From positions 1 through 15,089 of the forward strand of contig JAJYIL010000018.1 of assembly GCA_021790055.1 (NCBI GenBank): a DNA stretch of 15,089 nt, in the 5' to 3' direction. Numbering within the stretch: position 1 is the first letter of the stretch; each line of letters begins with the position of its first letter. This DNA comes from Bacteroidota bacterium (GTDB taxonomy: Bacteria > Bacteroidota > Ignavibacteria > Ignavibacteriales > Ignavibacteriaceae). Made by a program: the position numbers and the translations under genes. Positions 14,128 through 15,089 of the stretch are shown one piece after another. The notes beneath the pieces are model-generated. The model did no database searches and was not told the origin of the DNA. It was given only the letters and a program-made list of their open reading frames with translations.

Positions 14128-15089
14128 TTATGGGGCTTGAACGACTGCAACCTCAAAAGGTCTTAACTTTAAAGAAATAGTGCTAATAACTGTCCCTCCG
14201 TATTTTACGAAAGAATTATTCTGTTCAACTTTCAAACGAACATTCTGAACAAGCTCTTTCCAACCTTCTGTTGGAATTTTCCTTGTGAATTTTAAAGACA
14301 TCTCAGCATCTTTGTTCTCCATATTGTAAAGGACGTACTGGTTATCGCCGAATAAATATATTCCGACATGAGCAGGACCATCAAGCTCGAAGCCGAGCTC
14401 TTTATTAAATGCACTTCTAATTGTATTAAGAGCCTCATCTGGCAATTCAAGCAAATCGTAATAGTCATCCGGCAAATTCAAAACGTACATAGTACCTTTA
14501 TAATATGGTGTAGCGAATAAAATCCCGTAATCATAATCTTTCTTTATTAGGGCAATGCGACGATCACCGGGCCAGGTAGTTGTTCTAATACTTTCGAATG
14601 AAAACGTCTTTAAAACCTTTACCTCTCTCTCTCTAAATCCAGGCTCATAAATTCTAAATTCATCGGAAGAAACAGTACCGCCGTAATCGACAAAGCTTAG
14701 TGTGTTATTAAAGTCTGTGTCTTTAAGCTTCTTCCATAATCCCCACGTCATAAAAACATCTTTTCCGTTCTTGAGTCTATCCATCATTTCAGAAGCAAGG
14801 TTTTTATCTTTCAAAGACTGAAGAGTAAAGATTGCATTCTCGCTTTCCTTTGGAAACTCTGCAACAGGCGTTAATGGTATGCCTGCCATTCCAAGGTAGC
14901 CAAAAATATTATATTCGCCGGTTGAACCGTAAGGGAGATAAATCGGCACACCGCGAGATTCTCCTTTTAACAAAGCGGAAACTCTGTTAAACTCCGGCAA
15001 CTCCTTTATAAAATGCGGATAGATATCGCTCGAAGGATTAGGGGGATATAACTGTCCGGCGCACCAAAAAATTATTTCAGGTGAACGGG
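14128..15089 (-). CDS. C-terminal part of a larger protein of unknown family (runs off window)
   Basis: The frame is open from the window edge to the TAA at 14130-14128, giving 319 codons. A TTG at 15000 is not a convincing start: the 29 codons upstream stay open and read as ordinary protein (SPEIIFWCAGQLYPPNP, then SDIYPHFIKELPEFNR), so the true start lies beyond 15089. The first ~100 residues look alpha/beta (GVPIYLPYGSTGEYNIFGYLGMAGIPLTPVAEFP, then a helix and DVFMTWGLWKKL), like a class I amidotransferase-like or Rossmann-type sandwich. The last ~150 are beta-rich with short aromatic strands and end in STISLKLRPFEVAVVQAP, a closing beta-sandwich as found at the ends of many glycoside hydrolases. 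A GH42-like arrangement is conceivable but not shown. It converges with the 998-aa gene across the hairpin at 14034-14085. Confidence 0.7.
   Translation of the reverse strand, partial: RSPEIIFWCAGQLYPPNPSSDIYPHFIKELPEFNRVSALLKGESRGVPIYLPYGSTGEYNIFGYLGMAGIPLTPVAEFPKESENAIFTLQSLKDKNLASEMMDRLKNGKDVFMTWGLWKKLKDTDFNNTLSFVDYGGTVSSDEFRIYEPGFREREVKVLKTFSFESIRTTTWPGDRRIALIKKDYDYGILFATPYYKGTMYVLNLPDDYYDLLELPDEALNTIRSAFNKELGFELDGPAHVGIYLFGDNQYVLYNMENKDAEMSLKFTRKIPTEGWKELVQNVRLKVEQNNSFVKYGGTVISTISLKLRPFEVAVVQAP

Noticed and set aside
14128..15000. A complete 290-aa gene starting at TTG 15000
   Set aside because: The frame stays open for 29 more codons to the window edge and reads as normal protein, so this is the C-terminal part of a larger gene.

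Overview
The window looks like chromosomal DNA from a bacterium of the Bacteroidota/Ignavibacteriota (FCB) group, most likely an Ignavibacteria-type organism. The reasons are an AT-rich background, few strong Shine-Dalgarno sites, several TAnnTTTG promoter-like boxes, a secreted TPR protein with a GWxTD domain, and a double-receiver/PEP-synthase-N-domain protein of a kind I associate with this group. This placement is inference from gene content. No rRNA, tRNA, transposase, phage gene or CRISPR array was seen.

Layout. 1-169: AT-rich leader with an 11-T run. 170-400: small zinc-ribbon-like protein. 496-2613: secreted TPR/GWxTD protein. 2692-5130 (minus): sppA-type signal peptide peptidase with an outer-membrane-barrel-like N-terminal domain, cut by one in-frame TAG just before the catalytic-serine segment. 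5244-5975: divergent MlaF-like ABC ATPase. 5976-6280: 305-bp spacer with a 7-nt-phased inverted array and a second possible RNA fold. 6281-6649: unrecognised 122-aa protein. 6809-7288 and 7313-7915: a DUF2721-like membrane protein followed by leucyl/phenylalanyl-tRNA-protein transferase (aat). 7977-9164 (minus): M24 metallopeptidase of the Xaa-Pro type with all five metal ligands. 9444-10814: glutamate dehydrogenase (gdhA). 10970-13966: a 998-aa protein with two receiver domains (the first degenerate, the second with its key residues) joined to a PEP-synthase ATP-grasp domain, but without a recognisable phospho-histidine or PEP/pyruvate domain. 14128-15089 (minus): the C-terminal 319 codons of a larger protein that runs off the window.

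Most of this is housekeeping: envelope maintenance (SppA, MlaF, GWxTD protein), protein turnover (Aat, M24 peptidase) and nitrogen assimilation (GDH). No single operon ties the genes together. The genes are mostly single units, with convergent pairs at 2613/2692, 7915/7977 and 13966/14128 and divergent pairs at 5130/5244 and 9164/9444.

The least explained signal is in the spacers. Four of them carry short arrays of a 6- or 7-nt word repeated in exact phase in one orientation and then in the opposite orientation, so each folds into a hairpin. The words differ completely between loci (CTCGATA-type, GCAWRGC-type, RTCAGAN-type, CTTRAW-type), but the layout is the same. The other main points are the amber codon in sppA and the unusual domain set of the 998-aa protein.
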